Shown here in pieces: positions 16,206 to 28,572 of a stretch of DNA of 64,000 nt (its first letter is position 1; each line of letters opens with the position of its first letter). The notes under the pieces were generated by a model. That model saw only the letters and a list, made by a program, of their open reading frames with translations, made no database searches and was not told the origin of the DNA. The stretch comes from Betaproteobacteria bacterium Ga0077526. Its GTDB lineage: Bacteria > Pseudomonadota > Gammaproteobacteria > Burkholderiales > Ga0077523. The position numbers were made by a program, and so were the translations under genes. The stretch lies in NCBI GenBank assembly GCA_001464765.1, contig LNDV01000031.1, positions 188,867 through 252,866 on the forward strand. The letters run 5' to 3'.

Positions 16206-17729
16206 ATGAACCTAGCCCATCTCCTCGCCCGAGCCGGCCGCACTTTCCCCTCTGCGCCTGCCCAGTTCGTCGGGACCCGCCTTCACAGCGACTATGCCGC
16301 GTTCTCGCGTCGTGCCGCTTCGATCGGGAGCGCGCTCCGTCGCCAGGGACTCTCCCCGGGCGATCGGGTGGCCCTATTCATGACCAACACGCCGGCGTTC
16401 CTCGAGGTCGTGTTCGGCGCATGGACTGCGGGTCTTGCCGTCGTGCCGATCAACAACAAGCTCCACCCCCGCGAGGTCGCCTACATCCTCGAGGACAGCG
16501 ACGCTAGCCTGCTCTTCGTATCGCGGGACATCGGGGCAGCCCTGGCGAGCCAGATGCCCACGCTCCCTCGCTCGATCCCCACCATCGATGTCGGCACACG
16601 CGGGTACGAGGCGCTCACAGAAGCTGAACCCCTGGGCGTGACGGACCGTGCGCCGGACGACCTCGCGTGGCTCTTCTACACCTCGGGCACCACGGGGCGC
16701 CCCAAGGGCGTGATGCTCACGCACCGCAACCTCCTCGCGATGACGCTCTGCTACTTCAGCGACGTCGACCGGCCCGGGCCCGACCACGCGATTCTTTACG
16801 CGGCCCCGATGTCACATGGTGCGGGCATGTATTCGTTTGCGCATGTGCTCGTGGCAGCGAAGCATGTGATCCCGCCTTCCGGCGGCTTCGACCCGGCAGA
16901 GATTCTCGCGCTCTCGCGCCATCATCGGAACGTGTCGATGTTCGCCGCCCCGACCATGGTGAAGCGTCTGGTGGATCACGTGGAATCCGCCAGCGTGGAG
17001 CCACTCGGGCTGGAGACCGTCGTGTACGGCGGCGGCCCGATGTACGCGCAGGACATCCAGCGCGCGATGCGCGTGATGGGCCCGCGCTTCGTGCAGATCT
17101 ACGGTCAGGGCGAGAGCCCCATGACCATCACCACGCTCTCGCGACGCCATCTCCTGGACACCACGCATCCGCGCCATCTCGCGCGCATCGCCTCCACCGG
17201 CGTCGCGCACAGCTGCGTAGAAGTCCGCGTCGCCGACAGCGACGGGCGTCCGCTGCCCGCCGGCACGCCGGGGGAAGTGCTCGTGCGCGGCGACACGGTC
17301 ATGAAGGGATACTGGCGCAACGAGGAAGCCACAGCCCGCGCCATTCGCGACGGCTGGCTCTTCACGGGGGACGTGGGCATGCTGGATGCCGACGGCTTCC
17401 TCACGCTGCTCGACCGGTCGAAGGACCTCATCATCAGCGGCGGCTCGAACATCTATCCGCGCGAAGTGGAGGAAGTGCTGCTGCTGCACCCCGCCGTGCA
17501 CGAGGTGTCGGTCGTCGGTGCGCCCCACGAGGAATGGGGGGAGGAAGTCGTGGCCTTCGTCGTCCTGCGCGAACCGCGCGCCGTCATCGAACCGGAACTG
17601 GATCGCCTTTGCCTCGACAACATCGCGCGCTTCAAGCGACCGAAGCGCTACGTGTTCGTCGATGCGCTGCCCAAGAACAACTACGGCAAGGTCCTCAAGA
17701 CCGAACTGCGCCAGCAGCTCATCGGCTGA
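16206..17729 (+). CDS. acyl-CoA synthetase / AMP-dependent ligase
   Basis: A 507-residue adenylate-forming enzyme. The P-loop-like motif is YTSGTTGRPKGVMLTH; core motifs YGQGE, GWLFTGDVGMLD and DRSKDLIISGGSNIYP follow, and the C-terminal catalytic Lys lies in NNYGKVLKTEL. It should activate a carboxylic acid to acyl-AMP and then acyl-CoA; the sequence type is that of medium/long-chain or aryl acyl-CoA ligases and does not define the acid. The ATG at 16206 (MNLAHLL) begins the conserved fold; a longer frame back to 15900 overlaps the PEP-CTERM gene and is not real. It converges on cbbR, 15 bases between stops. Confidence 0.87.
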   Translation: MNLAHLLARAGRTFPSAPAQFVGTRLHSDYAAFSRRAASIGSALRRQGLSPGDRVALFMTNTPAFLEVVFGAWTAGLAVVPINNKLHPREVAYILEDSDASLLFVSRDIGAALASQMPTLPRSIPTIDVGTRGYEALTEAEPLGVTDRAPDDLAWLFYTSGTTGRPKGVMLTHRNLLAMTLCYFSDVDRPGPDHAILYAAPMSHGAGMYSFAHVLVAAKHVIPPSGGFDPAEILALSRHHRNVSMFAAPTMVKRLVDHVESASVEPLGLETVVYGGGPMYAQDIQRAMRVMGPRFVQIYGQGESPMTITTLSRRHLLDTTHPRHLARIASTGVAHSCVEVRVADSDGRPLPAGTPGEVLVRGDTVMKGYWRNEEATARAIRDGWLFTGDVGMLDADGFLTLLDRSKDLIISGGSNIYPREVEEVLLLHPAVHEVSVVGAPHEEWGEEVVAFVVLREPRAVIEPELDRLCLDNIARFKRPKRYVFVDALPKNNYGKVLKTELRQQLIG

Positions 17730-17744
17730 GCCGGCCGGCCAGCC

Positions 17745-18674
17745 CTACTGCACGTTCTGCAGCGCGCCGAACTCCGCGGCCAGGAAGGCCTCCCCTTCCT
17801 CGAGAACGAAATAGCGGAAGGCCTCTGCCGCCGGCGAGAGCAGCTTCGAGAGCGTGTTCACCACATACCATCGCCGCACGAGCGGCAGCCCCTCCACGTT
17901 GGGGATGACGAGGAGCTGCTGCTTCAGCTCCAGCCCGATCGTGTGCAGCGACAGGAAGCTCACGCCCATGTCCGCCATCACCGCCTGCTTGATTGTCTCG
18001 TTACTGGCCATCTCCATCTCGATCTGCGGCTGCACGCCGAACTCCTGGAAATAGCGCTCCATCGCCGCCCGCGTGCCCGACCCGGGCTCGCGCACGATGA
18101 ACCCGTAGCGTGACAGCCACTGCGCCGGCACGTGTCCCCGGCTCGCGAGCGGATGACCCGGCGCCACCACGACCACGTGCGGATGCGCGGCGAACGGCTC
18201 GGCACGGGTGGCCAGTTCCTGCGGCGGGCGTCCCATCACCGCGAGATCCACCTCGTTGCGGGTCATCAGTTCCACCAGCTGGCTGCGGTTGCCGACGCTC
18301 AGCCGCACCTCGATGCCCGGGTACTCCGACCGGAACCGCCCCAGCAGCCGGGGGAGGAAGTACTTCGCCGTGCTGACCATCCCCAGGGTGAGCCGGCCGG
18401 TCTTGAGCCCCCGGAACTTCGCCACCGCGTCCTCGGCGTCCTTCAGGGTCGCGAGGATCTTCCGGGCGTAGACGAGGAAGTACTCCCCCGTGATCGTGAG
18501 GGTCACCTTCCGGCCGCTGCGTTCGAACAGGGGGAGACCCACCTGGCTCTCGAGTTCGCGGATCTGCATCGACACCGCCGGGGGCGTCAGGTGAAGTTCC
18601 TCGGCCGCCTTCCCGAAGCTCGCGTGCCTGGCCGCCGCCACGAAGACCCGCAACTGCCGGAAGCTGATGTTCAT
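17745..18674 (-). CDS. cbbR: LysR family regulator CbbR of the Calvin-cycle operon
   Basis: A 309-residue LysR-type activator. The N-terminal helix-turn-helix (FGKAAEELHLTPPAVSMQIR) is followed by a linker and an effector-binding domain (LGMVSTAKYFLPRLLGRF, VDLAVMGRPP, GSGTRAAMERYF, ADMGVSFLSLHTI). It is transcribed divergently from the RuBisCO genes with 109 bases between the start codons, the classic cbbR position, and its sequence shows the CbbR pattern. Known CbbR proteins bind the shared intergenic region and activate cbb transcription in response to metabolites such as RuBP, PEP or NADPH. Two candidate operators are listed separately. Confidence 0.9.
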   Translation of the reverse strand: MNISFRQLRVFVAAARHASFGKAAEELHLTPPAVSMQIRELESQVGLPLFERSGRKVTLTITGEYFLVYARKILATLKDAEDAVAKFRGLKTGRLTLGMVSTAKYFLPRLLGRFRSEYPGIEVRLSVGNRSQLVELMTRNEVDLAVMGRPPQELATRAEPFAAHPHVVVVAPGHPLASRGHVPAQWLSRYGFIVREPGSGTRAAMERYFQEFGVQPQIEMEMASNETIKQAVMADMGVSFLSLHTIGLELKQQLLVIPNVEGLPLVRRWYVVNTLSKLLSPAAEAFRYFVLEEGEAFLAAEFGALQNVQ

Positions 18675-20268
<1,594 letters not shown>

Positions 20269-20279
20269 GGACCCACACC

Positions 20280-20717
20280 ATGATGACCAACACCGGCAAC
20301 CGCCTCACCCAGGGGCAGTTCTCCTTCCTGCCACCGCTCACCGACGAGCAGATCTCGAAACAGCTGAGCTTCGCCCTCGACAAGGGCTGGTCGATCGGGA
20401 TCGAATACACCGACGATCCGCACCCGCGCAATACATACTGGGAGATGTTCGGCAACCCGATGTTCGACCTGAAGGACCCCGCGGGCATCCTCATGGAGAT
20501 CAACAACTGCCGCAGGACGTTTCCGCACCACTACATCCGCGTGACGGCGTTCGATGCCACCCGCGGCTGGGAGACGCCGCGCATGTCCTACATCGTCAAC
20601 CGCCCCGAGAAGGAACCCGGATTCCGTCTGAACCGCCAGGAAGTCGACGGCCGGATGATCCGCTACTCGGTGGAGTCCTACGCCGCGACCCGCCCCGAAG
20701 GCGAGCGCTACCCCTGA
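20280..20717 (+). CDS. cbbS: RuBisCO small subunit, red type
   Basis: A 145-residue small chain, longer than green-type subunits because of the C-terminal extension (after FRLNRQEVDGRMIRYSVES) that forms the beta-hairpin of red-type enzymes. FSFLPPLTDEQISKQLSFAL and the NTYWEMFGNPMFDL region are typical. Two ATG codons occur in a row (20280 and 20283); either could be used. It assembles with CbbL as an L8S8 enzyme in the cytoplasm. Located 11 bases after cbbL and 23 before cbbX. Confidence 0.96.
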   Translation: MMTNTGNRLTQGQFSFLPPLTDEQISKQLSFALDKGWSIGIEYTDDPHPRNTYWEMFGNPMFDLKDPAGILMEINNCRRTFPHHYIRVTAFDATRGWETPRMSYIVNRPEKEPGFRLNRQEVDGRMIRYSVESYAATRPEGERYP

Positions 20718-20740
20718 TGTCCGGCTGACGGAGAACCCCG

Positions 20741-21658
20741 ATGAACGCGCCCGTGTCTCCCCCCGCGTCGATCGACCTGCAGGCCATCCTGCAGGAGGCG
20801 CAGATCCAGGATGTCCTCGACCAGCTCGACCGTGAACTGGTGGGTCTCGCACCGGTGAAGCGGCGCATCCGGGAGATCGCCGCGTTCCTCGTGGTCTCCC
20901 GGGCGCGGCAGTCCCTCGGACTCGAATCCGCCGCGCCCAGTCTGCACATGTCCTTCACCGGAAACCCCGGGACGGGCAAGACCACCGTGGCCATGCGCAT
21001 GGCCGAGATCCTTCACCGGCTCGGCTACGTGCGCAAAGGCCATGTGGTGAGCGTGACGCGCGATGACCTCGTCGGCCAGTACATCGGCCACACCGCGCCC
21101 AAGACCAAGGAAGTGCTCAAGAAGGCGATGGGCGGGGTGCTGTTCATCGACGAGGCCTACTATCTCTACCGGCCGGAGAATGAGCGCGACTACGGCCAGG
21201 AAGCCATCGAGATCCTGCTGCAGGTGATGGAGAACCACCGCGACGACCTGGTGGTGATCCTCGCCGGCTACAAGGACCGCATGGGGACCTTCTTCCAGTC
21301 GAACCCGGGAATGAGTTCGCGCATCGCCCACCACATCGACTTCCCCGACTACAGCGCCGACGAACTGCTCGCCATCGCCGAGAAGATGGCGGGGCAAATG
21401 AACTACCGTTTCGACGAGGGGTCGATCCTGGCGATGCGGGAGTACGTCGCGCTGCGGGCCGCGCAACCGCATTTCGCGAATGCGCGCTCCATCCGCAACG
21501 CGCTCGACCGCGCCCGGCTGCGCCAGGCCAACCGGCTGTTCGAGGCCGCCATGACCGCCCAGGGTGCGGTCGCCGCGGACGACCTCACGCTCATCGGCGC
21601 CGAGGACATCCGGGCTTCGCGCGTCTTCGCGCAGGAGCCGACGGATGGCCCCGGCTGA
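20741..21658 (+). CDS. cbbX: red-type RuBisCO activase CbbX (AAA+)
   Basis: A 305-residue AAA+ protein. Walker A is GNPGTGKT, Walker [14 protein letters not shown], the pore-loop region includes [17 protein letters not shown], and the sensor/arginine region includes [17 protein letters not shown]. CbbX is an ATP- and RuBP-dependent remodelling ring that pulls on the CbbL C-terminus to release inhibitory sugar phosphates from red-type RuBisCO. Its presence directly after cbbLS confirms the form IC assignment. The ribosome site GGAGAA lies just upstream. Confidence 0.96.
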   Translation: MNAPVSPPASIDLQAILQEAQIQDVLDQLDRELVGLAPVKRRIREIAAFLVVSRARQSLGLESAAPSLHMSFTGNPGTGKTTVAMRMAEILHRLGYVRKGHVVSVTRDDLVGQYIGHTAPKTKEVLKKAMGGVLFIDEAYYLYRPENERDYGQEAIEILLQVMENHRDDLVVILAGYKDRMGTFFQSNPGMSSRIAHHIDFPDYSADELLAIAEKMAGQMNYRFDEGSILAMREYVALRAAQPHFANARSIRNALDRARLRQANRLFEAAMTAQGAVAADDLTLIGAEDIRASRVFAQEPTDGPG

Positions 21659-21701
21659 GAACGACAACAACACTGCACGAGAAGACCACGGAGACAGAAC
21701 C

Positions 21702-22781
21702 ATGCATCTCGGACGCACGACTCTTTCGAAGTTCCTCATCGACCAGCTGCGCAACACGCCGGCGAGGAACGACCTCGCCGCCCTCCTGGTCGACGTGGCC
21801 GCGGCGATCAAGGCGATCTCGGCGATGGTCGCGCGCGGCGCGCTTGGCGGCAGCCACGATGCGCTCACGAGCCACAACACTTCCGGCGAGGTGCAGAAGC
21901 GCCTCGATGTGACGACCAACGACGCGATCCTGCGCTACTGCGAATGGGGCGGCCAACTGGCGGGCATGGCCTCAGAAGAGATGGAGACTGCCTACGCCAT
22001 TCCCGCGGAGTTCACGCGCGGCCGCTATCTGCTCGTATTCGATCCGCTCGACGGATCTTCGAATCTCGACACGAATGTCTCGGTCGGTACCATTTTCTCC
22101 GTGCTGGCGCACAGCGGCGACCACACCGCGGTCGACGAAGACTTTCTCAAGACCGGCGTCACCCAGGTCGCCGCGGGCTATGCGATCTACGGTCCGGCCA
22201 CCATGCTCGTGCTGACGGTGGGGCACGGGACGCACGCGTTCACGCTCGATCGCGAAATCGGCAACTTCATCCTCACGCATCCGGATCTCAAGGTGCCCGA
22301 GGACACTTCCGAGTTCGCGATCAACGCGTCGAACGAGCGCTTCTGGGAACCCCCGGTCCAGCGCTACGTCGACGAGTGCAAGCAGGGCACGAGCGGCATC
22401 CGGGCCCGGGACTTCAACATGCGCTGGATCGCCTCGATGGTTGCGGAAGTCCATCGCATCCTGATGCGCGGCGGCGTGTTCATGTACCCGCGCGACACGA
22501 AGATGCCCCTGCGGGCAGGCCGTCTGCGTCTGCTGTACGAAGCCAATCCGATGGCCATGCTGATCGAGCAGGCCGGCGGCGCCGCCTCCACCGGCCGTGG
22601 GCGTCTGCTCGAAGTGCCGCCGACGGAACTGCACCAGCGCGTCCCCGTGGTCCTCGGGTCGCGCAACGAGATCGAGCGCATCGAGCGCTATCACCAGGAG
22701 TACGACTCCGGCTCGGACAAGCCGTATTCCTCGCCGCTGTTCAACGACCGGTCGCTCTATCGGCCGGAAGCCCGCAGCTAG
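21702..22781 (+). CDS. cbbF: class I fructose-1,6-bisphosphatase (Calvin cycle)
   Basis: A 359-residue class I FBPase. The metal/phosphate motif [19 protein letters not shown] and the substrate loop around [20 protein letters not shown] are intact. It removes a phosphate from fructose 1,6-bisphosphate (and, in autotrophs, probably sedoheptulose 1,7-bisphosphate) during RuBP regeneration. The ATG at 21702 ([12 protein letters not shown]) is chosen because FBPases begin there; the same frame extends 46 codons upstream across the end of cbbX, which is not credible. Cytoplasmic; co-transcribed with cbbX and cbbP. Confidence 0.95.
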   Translation: MHLGRTTLSKFLIDQLRNTPARNDLAALLVDVAAAIKAISAMVARGALGGSHDALTSHNTSGEVQKRLDVTTNDAILRYCEWGGQLAGMASEEMETAYAIPAEFTRGRYLLVFDPLDGSSNLDTNVSVGTIFSVLAHSGDHTAVDEDFLKTGVTQVAAGYAIYGPATMLVLTVGHGTHAFTLDREIGNFILTHPDLKVPEDTSEFAINASNERFWEPPVQRYVDECKQGTSGIRARDFNMRWIASMVAEVHRILMRGGVFMYPRDTKMPLRAGRLRLLYEANPMAMLIEQAGGAASTGRGRLLEVPPTELHQRVPVVLGSRNEIERIERYHQEYDSGSDKPYSSPLFNDRSLYRPEARS

Positions 22782-22799
22782 CGCAGACGGGGGAGCGAC

Positions 22800-23672
22800 A
22801 TGTCCATCCGACATCCGATCATCGCGGTCACCGGCTCCTCGGGCGCCGGCACGACGACCGTCATGAAGAGCTTCCAGCACATCTTCCGCCGCGAAGGCAT
22901 CAAGGCGCAGGTGGTCGAAGGCGATTCGTTCCATCGCTTCGACCGCATGGCCATGCGCGCCGCGATGCGCGATGCCGAGGCGAGCGGCAACCGCAACCTG
23001 AGCCACTTCGGCCCGGAGTCGAATCTGCTGGAGGAACTGGAAGCACTCTTTCGGGACTACGGCGCTGCGGGCCGCGGCAAGGTGCGCAAGTACCTGCACG
23101 ACGCCGACGAGGCCCAGCCCTGCGGCCAGGAACCCGGCACCTTCACGCCCTGGGCCGATGTCCCGCCGGGCACCGACCTGATGTTCTACGAGGGCCTGCA
23201 CGGCGGCTTCCGCAGCGAGCGCATCGACATCGCGCGGCACGTGGACCTGCTGGTCGGCGTGGTGCCGATCATCAACCTCGAGTGGATCCAGAAGCTCCAC
23301 CGGGACAAGAACATGCGCGGCTACTCGCAGGAAGCGGTGGTCGACACGATTCTGCGGCGCATGCCCGACTACGTGAACTACATCTGCCCGCAGTTCGGCC
23401 ACACGCACGTCAACTTCCAGCGCGTGCCGACAGTCGACACCTCCAATCCCTTCATCGCGCGGGACATTCCCTCCGCCGACGAGAGCATGGTGGTGATCCG
23501 CTTCACAAACCCGAAGGGCATCGACTTCCCCTACCTGATGTCGATGCTCCACGACTCGTGGATGTCCCGCCCCAACACCATCGTCTGCCCCGGCGGAAAG
23601 ATGGGCCTCGCGATGCAGCTCATCTTCACGCCGATGATCCTGCGTCTCATGGACCTGAAGCGCCGCGCCTGA
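22800..23672 (+). CDS. cbbP: phosphoribulokinase
   Basis: A 290-residue class I (bacterial type) phosphoribulokinase that makes ribulose 1,5-bisphosphate from ribulose 5-phosphate and ATP. The P-loop is GSSGAGTTTVMK; the substrate segment VVEGDSFHRFDR, the switch region PGTDLMFYEGLHGGF and CPGGKMGLAMQL near the end are all family features. The ATG follows the FBPase stop by 18 bases, with GGGGGAG before it. With cbbLS and cbbF it supplies the key autotrophic enzymes of the operon. Confidence 0.96.
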   Translation: MSIRHPIIAVTGSSGAGTTTVMKSFQHIFRREGIKAQVVEGDSFHRFDRMAMRAAMRDAEASGNRNLSHFGPESNLLEELEALFRDYGAAGRGKVRKYLHDADEAQPCGQEPGTFTPWADVPPGTDLMFYEGLHGGFRSERIDIARHVDLLVGVVPIINLEWIQKLHRDKNMRGYSQEAVVDTILRRMPDYVNYICPQFGHTHVNFQRVPTVDTSNPFIARDIPSADESMVVIRFTNPKGIDFPYLMSMLHDSWMSRPNTIVCPGGKMGLAMQLIFTPMILRLMDLKRRA

Positions 23673-23683
23673 AGGAGATCACC

Positions 23684-23914
23684 GTGCACGCTGAAACCGC
23701 AGCTGCCACGCGCAAGCCCACGCTGCGCACTCTCGCGAACGCCGAGCGCTTCCTGGCTATCGACGCCGTCGAGGCTGCGGTGGGCTGGCAGAGTACCCTC
23801 GAACGGCGCGACGGGCCGTGCGCGTCGGCTCCATGCCCTGCACGAGCGTGCTCGAGCGTCAGCCCCGCGCCTGCCGCGACGGCTGGTATCGTTACGCATG
23901 CCGCGGTCGCCTGA
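23684..23914 (+). CDS. small ORF of unknown function inside the cbb operon
   Basis: A possible 76-residue protein from a GTG codon preceded by AAGGAGATCACC, one of the best ribosome sites in the region. The product starts MHAETAAATRKPTLRTLAN and has four cysteines in its second half (DGPCASAPCPARACSS), then an Ala/Val-rich tail. It fills most of the 288-base gap between cbbP and cbbA, where some autotrophs carry cbbT or other genes. I do not recognise the family. It may be a genuine small protein or a remnant; the start signal is the main support. Confidence 0.45.
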   Translation: MHAETAAATRKPTLRTLANAERFLAIDAVEAAVGWQSTLERRDGPCASAPCPARACSSVSPAPAATAGIVTHAAVA

Positions 23915-23960
23915 CACCCGACGATCCTGACCGCTCACCCCTATCCGACGACCACTGACC

Positions 23961-25010
23961 ATGCCGCTCATCTCCCTGCGCCAACTGCTCGACCACGCCG
24001 CCGAACACGACTACGGCCTGCCGGCCTTCAACGTCAACAACCTGGAGCAGATCCAGGCCATCATGCAGGCGGCCGAGGCAGTCGACAGCCCGGTGATCCT
24101 TCAGGCCTCCGCCGGCGCCCGCAAGTACGCGGGCGAGCCCTTCCTGCGCAAGCTGGTCGAGGGCGCGATCGAGATGTACCCGAACATTCCGATCTGTATG
24201 CACCAGGACCACGGGGCGTCGCCTTCCGTGTGCCAGCAGTCGATCCGCAGCGGCTTCTCCAGCGTGATGATGGACGGCTCGCTGCGGGAGGACATGAAGA
24301 CGCCCTCCAGCTACGAGTACAACGTGGACGTCACCCGCCGGGTCGTGGAGTTCTCGCACGCCGTGGGTGTGTCCGTGGAAGGCGAACTGGGCTGCCTGGG
24401 TTCACTGGAATCCGGCATGGCCGGTGAAGAGGACGGCGTCGGCGCCGAGGGCAAGCTGGACCATTCCCAGCTCCTCACCGACCCCGACCAGGCCGCCGAC
24501 TTCGTGGCGGCCACCGGCGTGGACGCGCTGGCCATCGCCATCGGCACGAGCCATGGCGCCTACAAGTTCTCCCGCAAGCCCACGGGCGACATCCTCGCCA
24601 TCAGCCGCATCCGCGAGATCCACGCGAAGATCCCCAACACCCACCTCGTGATGCACGGCTCGTCGTCGGTCCCGCAGGATTGGCTCGCGATCATCCGCCA
24701 GTACGGCGGCAAGATCGAGGAGACCTACGGCGTCCCCGTCGAAGAGATCCAGGAAGGCATCCGCCATGGCGTGCGCAAGGTGAACATCGACACCGACATC
24801 CGCCTCGCCATGACCGGCGCGATGCGCAAGGCGATGGCCGAGAAGCCCTCCGAGTTCGACCCCCGCGCGTTCCTCAAGGCCGCGACCGCCGCGGCCCGCG
24901 ACGTGTGCAAGGCGCGCTTCGAGGCTTTCGGCTGCGCGGGTCAGGCCTCGCGCATCAAGACCGTGCCGCTCGAGAAGATGGCCGAACGCTACCTGCGCAA
25001 GGCAGCTTAG
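23961..25010 (+). CDS. cbbA: class II fructose-bisphosphate aldolase, Calvin-cycle type
   Basis: A 349-residue zinc aldolase (CbbA subtype). It condenses dihydroxyacetone phosphate with glyceraldehyde 3-phosphate or erythrose 4-phosphate. Metal-binding and catalytic parts: [10 protein letters not shown] (zinc His and catalytic Asp), [35 protein letters not shown] and [11 protein letters not shown]. It is the penultimate gene of the operon; the cbbY coding region follows within about 50 bases. Sequence complete with no anomalies. Confidence 0.96.
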   Translation: MPLISLRQLLDHAAEHDYGLPAFNVNNLEQIQAIMQAAEAVDSPVILQASAGARKYAGEPFLRKLVEGAIEMYPNIPICMHQDHGASPSVCQQSIRSGFSSVMMDGSLREDMKTPSSYEYNVDVTRRVVEFSHAVGVSVEGELGCLGSLESGMAGEEDGVGAEGKLDHSQLLTDPDQAADFVAATGVDALAIAIGTSHGAYKFSRKPTGDILAISRIREIHAKIPNTHLVMHGSSSVPQDWLAIIRQYGGKIEETYGVPVEEIQEGIRHGVRKVNIDTDIRLAMTGAMRKAMAEKPSEFDPRAFLKAATAAARDVCKARFEAFGCAGQASRIKTVPLEKMAERYLRKAA

Positions 25011-25060
25011 TGCATGTCCCGGTCACAGCCCCCGTGCGCACGCTGACCGGAGAATCCCGA

Positions 25061-25840
25061 GTGCCTGCCGATCTCCGCGCGCTGATCTTCGACGTCGATG
25101 GCACCCTGGCCGAGACGGAGCGCGACGGTCACCGCGTGGCGTTCAACCGCACCTTCGAAGAGGCCGGTCTCGACTGGCACTGGGACGACGAGACCTACGG
25201 AAGACTCCTTGCCGTCACCGGCGGCAAGGAGCGGATGTTCCACTACTGGCGCCACACCGACCCGGTCGGCGCCGACCATCCCGACGCCAGCAACCGCATC
25301 GCCGAGTTGCACCGGCGCAAGTCCGAACACTACGAAGCCCTCGTCCGGGAAGGCACCGTGACCCTCCGGCCCGGCATTCGCCGACTGCTGCTGGAGGCCC
25401 GTGCGTCCGGCCTGCGCCTTGCCATCGCGACCACCACATCGCCCCGCAACGTCACCGCCCTGATCGAGCACAGCATCCACAAGGAGGCGATCGGGTGGTT
25501 CGAGGTGATCGGCGCCGGAGACGACGTGCCGCAGAAGAAGCCCGCGCCCGACGTCTATCTGCACGTGCTGCGTGAGCTGGCGCTGCACGCCGACGCGTGT
25601 CTTGCCGTGGAGGACTCGCCTCCGGGTCTGCAGTCGGCACTCCGCGCCGGCATCGACACCGTGGTCACGCGCAGCACCTACACGCGCTCGGAAGGGTTCG
25701 CCGGCGCCATCGCCACCCTGGACGACCTGGGCGAGCCCGACGCGCCGGCGTTCGGCCTCGTGCACCGGGCACCGTGGCGCGGCCACGTGACGGTGGCCAA
25801 TCTCCGCAACTGGCACGGGACGCCAGCCGCCGGCAGGTAG
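25061..25840 (+). CDS. cbbY: HAD-superfamily phosphatase CbbY
   Basis: A 259-residue HAD hydrolase. Motif I is IFDVDGTLAETERDGHR (nucleophile and acid Asp), motif II ATTTSPRNV, motif III Lys in QKKPAPDVYLHVL and motif IV AVEDSPPGL. Studied CbbY proteins dephosphorylate xylulose 1,5-bisphosphate, a misfire inhibitor of RuBisCO, which explains the operon position. The GTG at 25061 is chosen because CCGGAGAA lies 7 bases before it and the HAD motif starts right after; an in-frame GTG at 25010 overlaps the cbbA stop and would add 17 residues. Confidence 0.93.
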   Translation: MPADLRALIFDVDGTLAETERDGHRVAFNRTFEEAGLDWHWDDETYGRLLAVTGGKERMFHYWRHTDPVGADHPDASNRIAELHRRKSEHYEALVREGTVTLRPGIRRLLLEARASGLRLAIATTTSPRNVTALIEHSIHKEAIGWFEVIGAGDDVPQKKPAPDVYLHVLRELALHADACLAVEDSPPGLQSALRAGIDTVVTRSTYTRSEGFAGAIATLDDLGEPDAPAFGLVHRAPWRGHVTVANLRNWHGTPAAGR

Positions 25841-25877
25841 AATCCGCGACTCCCCCAATCACGGAGTCGCCAGCACC

Positions 25878-26936
25878 ATGGCCCGTCACAGCATCGCCGT
25901 CATCGCCGGAGACGGCATTGGCAAGGAAGTCATGCCCGAGGGCGTCCGCGTCCTCGACGCCGCTGCCCGCCGCTTCGGCATCGACCTCGCCTTCGACCAC
26001 TTCGACTGGAGCTGCGACAACTACGACAAGCACGGCTACTGGATGCCGCCGGATTGGCGCGACAAGATCGGCGGCCACGACGCCATCTTCTTCGGCGCGA
26101 CCGGCTGGCCCGCACGCGTGCCCGATCATGTGTCGCTCTGGGACTCGCTCATCAAGTTCCGCCGCGGCTTCGACCAGTACGTGAACCTCCGCCCCGTGCG
26201 GATGATGCCCGGCATCGCTGCGCCGCTCGCCGGCCGGAAGGTGGGCGACATCGACTACTTCGTGGTGCGCGAGAACACCGAGGGCGAGTACTCCGCCGTG
26301 GGCGGGCGACTGTTCGAAGGCACCGAGCGCGAGATGGCCATGCAGCAGTCCATCTTCACGCGGAAGGGCGTCGACCGCATCCTGCGATTCGCCTTCGAGC
26401 TGGCGATGCAGCGGCCGCGCCGCATCGTGACCTCCGCCACCAAGTCCAACGGCATCTCGATCACCATGCCCTACTGGGACGAGCGCTTCGCGGCGATGGC
26501 GAAGCACTACCCGGACACCACGACCAACCAGTACCACATCGACGGGCTCACCATCCAGCTCGTGCTGAATCCGCAGCGCTTCGACGTGATCGTGGCGTCC
26601 AATCTGTTCGGCGACATCATTTCCGACCTCGGGCCCGCCACCACGGGCACCATCGGCATTGCGCCATCGGGCAACATCAATCCGGAACGAATGTTCCCGT
26701 CGCTGTTCGAACCCGTGCACGGCTCGGCACCGGACATCTACGGCAAGCGCATCGCCAACCCCGTGGGGCAGATCTGGTCCGGCGCGATGATGCTCGACCA
26801 CCTGGGCTACCCCCAGGCCTCCGAGGCCATCCTCCACGCCATCGAAGCCGTGCTGAAGGACGGCCCCAAGACGCCCGATGTCGGCGGCACCGCGAACACC
26901 GAAGACATGGGCAAGGCCGTCGCCGCCGCGGTGTAG
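25878..26936 (+). CDS. tartrate/D-malate dehydrogenase (isopropylmalate dehydrogenase superfamily)
   Basis: A 352-residue NAD-dependent beta-decarboxylating dehydrogenase. Family landmarks: AVIAGDGIGKEVMPEG, WPARVPDHVSLWDSLIKFRR (tartrate-dehydrogenase type rather than LeuB), RENTEGEYSAVGGRLFEGTE, TSATKSNGISITMPYWDE, ASNLFGDIISDLGP and EPVHGSAPDIYGK. It would oxidise D-malate, tartrate or a close relative to an oxoacid with Mn or Mg. It follows the cbb operon after 37 bases, facing the same way, and may be partly read through from it, although it has no known Calvin-cycle role. Confidence 0.88.
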   Translation: MARHSIAVIAGDGIGKEVMPEGVRVLDAAARRFGIDLAFDHFDWSCDNYDKHGYWMPPDWRDKIGGHDAIFFGATGWPARVPDHVSLWDSLIKFRRGFDQYVNLRPVRMMPGIAAPLAGRKVGDIDYFVVRENTEGEYSAVGGRLFEGTEREMAMQQSIFTRKGVDRILRFAFELAMQRPRRIVTSATKSNGISITMPYWDERFAAMAKHYPDTTTNQYHIDGLTIQLVLNPQRFDVIVASNLFGDIISDLGPATTGTIGIAPSGNINPERMFPSLFEPVHGSAPDIYGKRIANPVGQIWSGAMMLDHLGYPQASEAILHAIEAVLKDGPKTPDVGGTANTEDMGKAVAAAV

Positions 26937-26966
26937 GCCGCGCCACACTGAACGCCTGGAGTCTCC

Positions 26967-28367
<1,401 letters not shown>

Positions 28368-28373
28368 GCCGGT

Positions 28374-28572
28374 TCACCGCGCGACACTGCGAGCCGGCGT
28401 AGCGCTGACCCTGACCGGCTTCGGTCTGGCGGAAATCATGGGATTCACCACGCTCAGCGAAGGAAACCGGCTGAAGTCCCGGCCGGCGGTCCAGATACGT
28501 TGGTATTGGGCGTGGCGCGGAGTCCGTCCTCCCAACCCCGATGAGCGGGTGAATCGCGCGACGCGAGATCAT
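28374..28572 (-). pseudogene. remnant of a VapC-type PIN-domain toxin
   Basis: Directly after vapB on the minus strand an ATG overlaps the antitoxin stop by 4 bases (ATGA at 28572-28569), the usual vapBC coupling, but that frame soon loses any PIN-domain character. In another frame, from about 28500 to the TGA at 28374, the peptide IWTAGRDFSRFPSLSVVNPM matches the characteristic C-terminal end of VapC toxins (Asp-Arg-Asp-Phe-x-Arg-Phe type). The catalytic N-terminal two thirds is missing. The simplest reading is an internal deletion with frameshift that destroyed the toxin and left its two ends. Confidence 0.65.

Noticed and set aside
21564-21701. 46-codon N-terminal extension of the FBPase
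   Set aside because: It overlaps the end of cbbX, is Ser/Arg-rich and has no counterpart in class I FBPases.
21944-23914. 656-codon plus-strand frame across cbbF and cbbP
   Set aside because: Out-of-frame reading of two clear genes; only its last 76 codons, which lie beyond cbbP and have their own ribosome site, were kept as a separate small ORF.
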